From: an uncultured Kouleothrix sp. | GTDB lineage: Bacteria > Chloroflexota > Chloroflexia > Chloroflexales > Roseiflexaceae | Direction of reading: 5' to 3' | Assembly (NCBI GenBank): GCA_937858455.1 | Contig: CALLYN010000996.1 | Span: 1-6,801 of the forward strand | DNA: 6,801 bases | Shown: piece by piece, positions 5,830 through 6,801 of the stretch | How the letters are laid out: each line of letters starts with the position of its first letter | Numbering within the stretch: position 1 is the first letter of the stretch | Notes under the pieces: generated by a model | The model's input: only the letters and a program-made list of their open reading frames with translations | Told to the model about the DNA's origin: nothing | The model's database searches: none | Translations under genes and position numbers: made by a program

Positions 5830-5866
5830 GTGTTGCACTGCGTGGCTTCGCCACGCAGTGCAACAC
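5830..5866. repeat. 37-bp perfect palindrome, copy B (17-bp arms)
   Basis: GTGTTGCACTGCGTGGC (5830-5846) and GCCACGCAGTGCAACAC (5850-5866) are exact reverse complements around TTC. Total length, arm length, loop length and the GTGT/ACAC ends are the same as in copy A at 4459-4495, though most of the arm sequence differs. Its core GGCTTCGCC is shared with the adjacent terminator hairpin. Confidence 0.85.
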
Positions 5867-5874
5867 GAACTATA

Positions 5875-5884
5875 CGTGATCACG
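5875..5884. promoter_or_regulatory. 10-bp perfect palindrome CGTGATCACG
   Basis: This is a spacer-less self-complementary site between the 37-bp palindrome and the last hairpin. A small ACGC-GAAAA-GCGT stem overlaps it (5882-5894). A TATAGT hexamer on the minus strand (5874-5869) adjoins it but lacks a -35. It may be an operator-like site or chance. Confidence 0.25.
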
Positions 5885-5902
5885 CGAAAAGCGTATAAGA
5901 GC

Positions 5903-5932
5903 GCGTAGGGCGGGATTCTATCCCGCCCGCAC
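5903..5932 (-). terminator. Hairpin of the GGGCGGGAT family, copy 2, after the BTAD regulator gene
   Basis: GGGCGGGAT (5908-5916) and ATCCCGCCC (5920-5928) are nine perfect pairs around TCT. The hairpin starts about 20 bases after the regulator's stop codon on the minus strand, a suitable place for a terminator, but only scattered T's follow. The flanks GCGTA and GCAC match copy 1, so it may instead be a dispersed repeat that doubles as a terminator. Confidence 0.5.
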
Positions 5933-5947
5933 AAGCGAAGCGTGAGG

Positions 5948-6801
5948 CTACACCTGCTCGTGGCGGCGAAGGCGCTCGTAGAGCTGGGTGGTGTTGGGGG
6001 CGGGCGCCACGTCCAGCTCGGCGCGCAGCGCCTCGGCGCACAGCTGGTACTGGCGCAGCGCCAGGTGGTGCTGGCCCTGGCGGCTATAGCAGCACATCAG
6101 CCGGCAGTGCGCGTCTTCGCGGCAGCGGTCGTGCGCCAGGATCTGCTGGCACAGCGTCACGCAGGCGGCGTACTGGCTCTGGCCGAAGTAGATCGTGCTG
6201 AGGCGATCGAGCGTGTCGAGGTAGGCCACGCGCAGCCGCTCGCGCGGCAGCACCGGCCAGTCGTCGTACAGGTCGTCGCCCATGAAATCGCCCTGGTACA
6301 GCGCGGCGGCCTGCTCGTACTCGGCTGCGGCCGCGCCGAGGCTGCCGGCGTCTTCGAGGCGGCGGCCGGCCTGCACCCGGCGCTTAAACTCCTCGACATC
6401 GATCCACACCCGCAGCTCGGGGCTCACGTGGTAGGCGCCATTCTGGAACACCACCACCGGCGTATCGGCTACGGCCTTGAGCGCCTGGCGCAGGCCGTGC
6501 AGCGCAACGTTCAGGCTGTTGCGCGCCGACTCGGGCGCCGCGTCGGGCCAGAATGTCTCCATGATCGTATCGCGCGGCAGCGAGCGCTCGCGGTGCGCCA
6601 GCAGGTATTTGAACACCGCGCGCCCACGGCCGCTCGGCCAGCTTTCCACTGCCTGGCCGTTCAGCGTCACGCGGAAGCCTCCCAGCAGCTGCACGCTCAG
6701 CGTCGGCGGCTCGGGCAGCTCGGCGCCGGCCGGCTCAGTCGCACCATCGGGCGCCTCGGTGGCCGGCTCGGCGGGCGTGGCAATCTTGCCGGTGTCGCCG
6801 A
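5948..6801 (-). CDS. BTAD-domain (SARP-like) transcriptional regulator, 5' end outside window
   Basis: The visible 283 residues form the C-terminal part of a regulator. The first 35 (6799-6695) are rich in Pro, Ala, Glu and Thr and read as a linker. The segment VQLLGGFRVTLNGQAV then begins an OmpR-type winged-helix DNA-binding domain (about visible residues 36-130, with GRAVFKYLLAHRERSLPRDTIMETFWP trimmed in the family as the recognition region). A bacterial transcriptional activation domain follows (about 131-283), with VEEFKRRV, YQGDFM and TPR-like helices such as YAACVTLCQQILAHD. A GTG at 6694 could be mistaken for the start, but the frame stays open to the window edge and no ribosome binding site precedes it. 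The linker implies another N-terminal domain upstream. Targets are unknown; the neighbouring orphan and peptidase genes are candidates by position only. The stop is TAG at 5950-5948, followed by a hairpin. Confidence 0.9.
   Translation of the reverse strand, partial: GDTGKIATPAEPATEAPDGATEPAGAELPEPPTLSVQLLGGFRVTLNGQAVESWPSGRGRAVFKYLLAHRERSLPRDTIMETFWPDAAPESARNSLNVALHGLRQALKAVADTPVVVFQNGAYHVSPELRVWIDVEEFKRRVQAGRRLEDAGSLGAAAAEYEQAAALYQGDFMGDDLYDDWPVLPRERLRVAYLDTLDRLSTIYFGQSQYAACVTLCQQILAHDRCREDAHCRLMCCYSRQGQHHLALRQYQLCAEALRAELDVAPAPNTTQLYERLRRHEQV

Noticed and set aside
5658..5879. 73-codon + strand frame running through the hairpin cluster
   Set aside because: It reads through a terminator hairpin and a perfect palindrome, with random-looking composition.

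Overview
The window is GC-rich bacterial DNA with no rRNA, tRNA, CRISPR array or recognisable transposase gene. GC-rich codon use, a BTAD/SARP-type regulator, a large M36 (fungalysin-type) metallopeptidase and many intergenic palindromes suggest Chloroflexota (Chloroflexia-like). That assignment is inference; an actinobacterium is the main alternative.

Layout on the + strand: the last codons of an unidentified gene (1-92), a GNAT acetyltransferase (108-581), a 270-bp gap with an extended -10 promoter inside a near-perfect dyad and a leader rich in inverted repeats, then a 107-residue protein with one CxxC knuckle (852-1175). This gene converges with a large minus-strand gene. The two stop codons are 15 bp apart and lie in opposite arms of one hairpin.

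Layout on the minus strand, in order of transcription: a BTAD-domain regulator whose 5' end lies outside the window (6801-5948), a 575-bp non-coding stretch packed with hairpins, an orphan 240-residue protein (5372-4650), a 267-bp gap with a terminator-like hairpin and a 37-bp palindrome, and a 1063-residue M36 metallopeptidase (4382-1191). The peptidase has an FTP/PepSY-like propeptide, an HEYTH zinc site and a proprotein-convertase P domain. Unusually, these are followed by a helix-hairpin-helix-like segment and an unrecognised C-terminal region. It has no visible signal peptide.

The peptidase and the orphan gene lie next to each other on one strand, and both predicted proteins start without a signal peptide. 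They may form a functional pair, but the hairpins between them argue against a simple operon. The intergenic DNA is the most structured part of the window. Two 37-bp palindromes with the same geometry (17-bp arms, 3-base loop, GTGT...ACAC ends) lie on either side of the orphan gene, and a second family of GGGCGGGAT-type palindromes occurs twice downstream of the regulator. No complete, recognisable novel system can be claimed. The strongest leads are the peptidase architecture with its orphan neighbour and the palindrome families.
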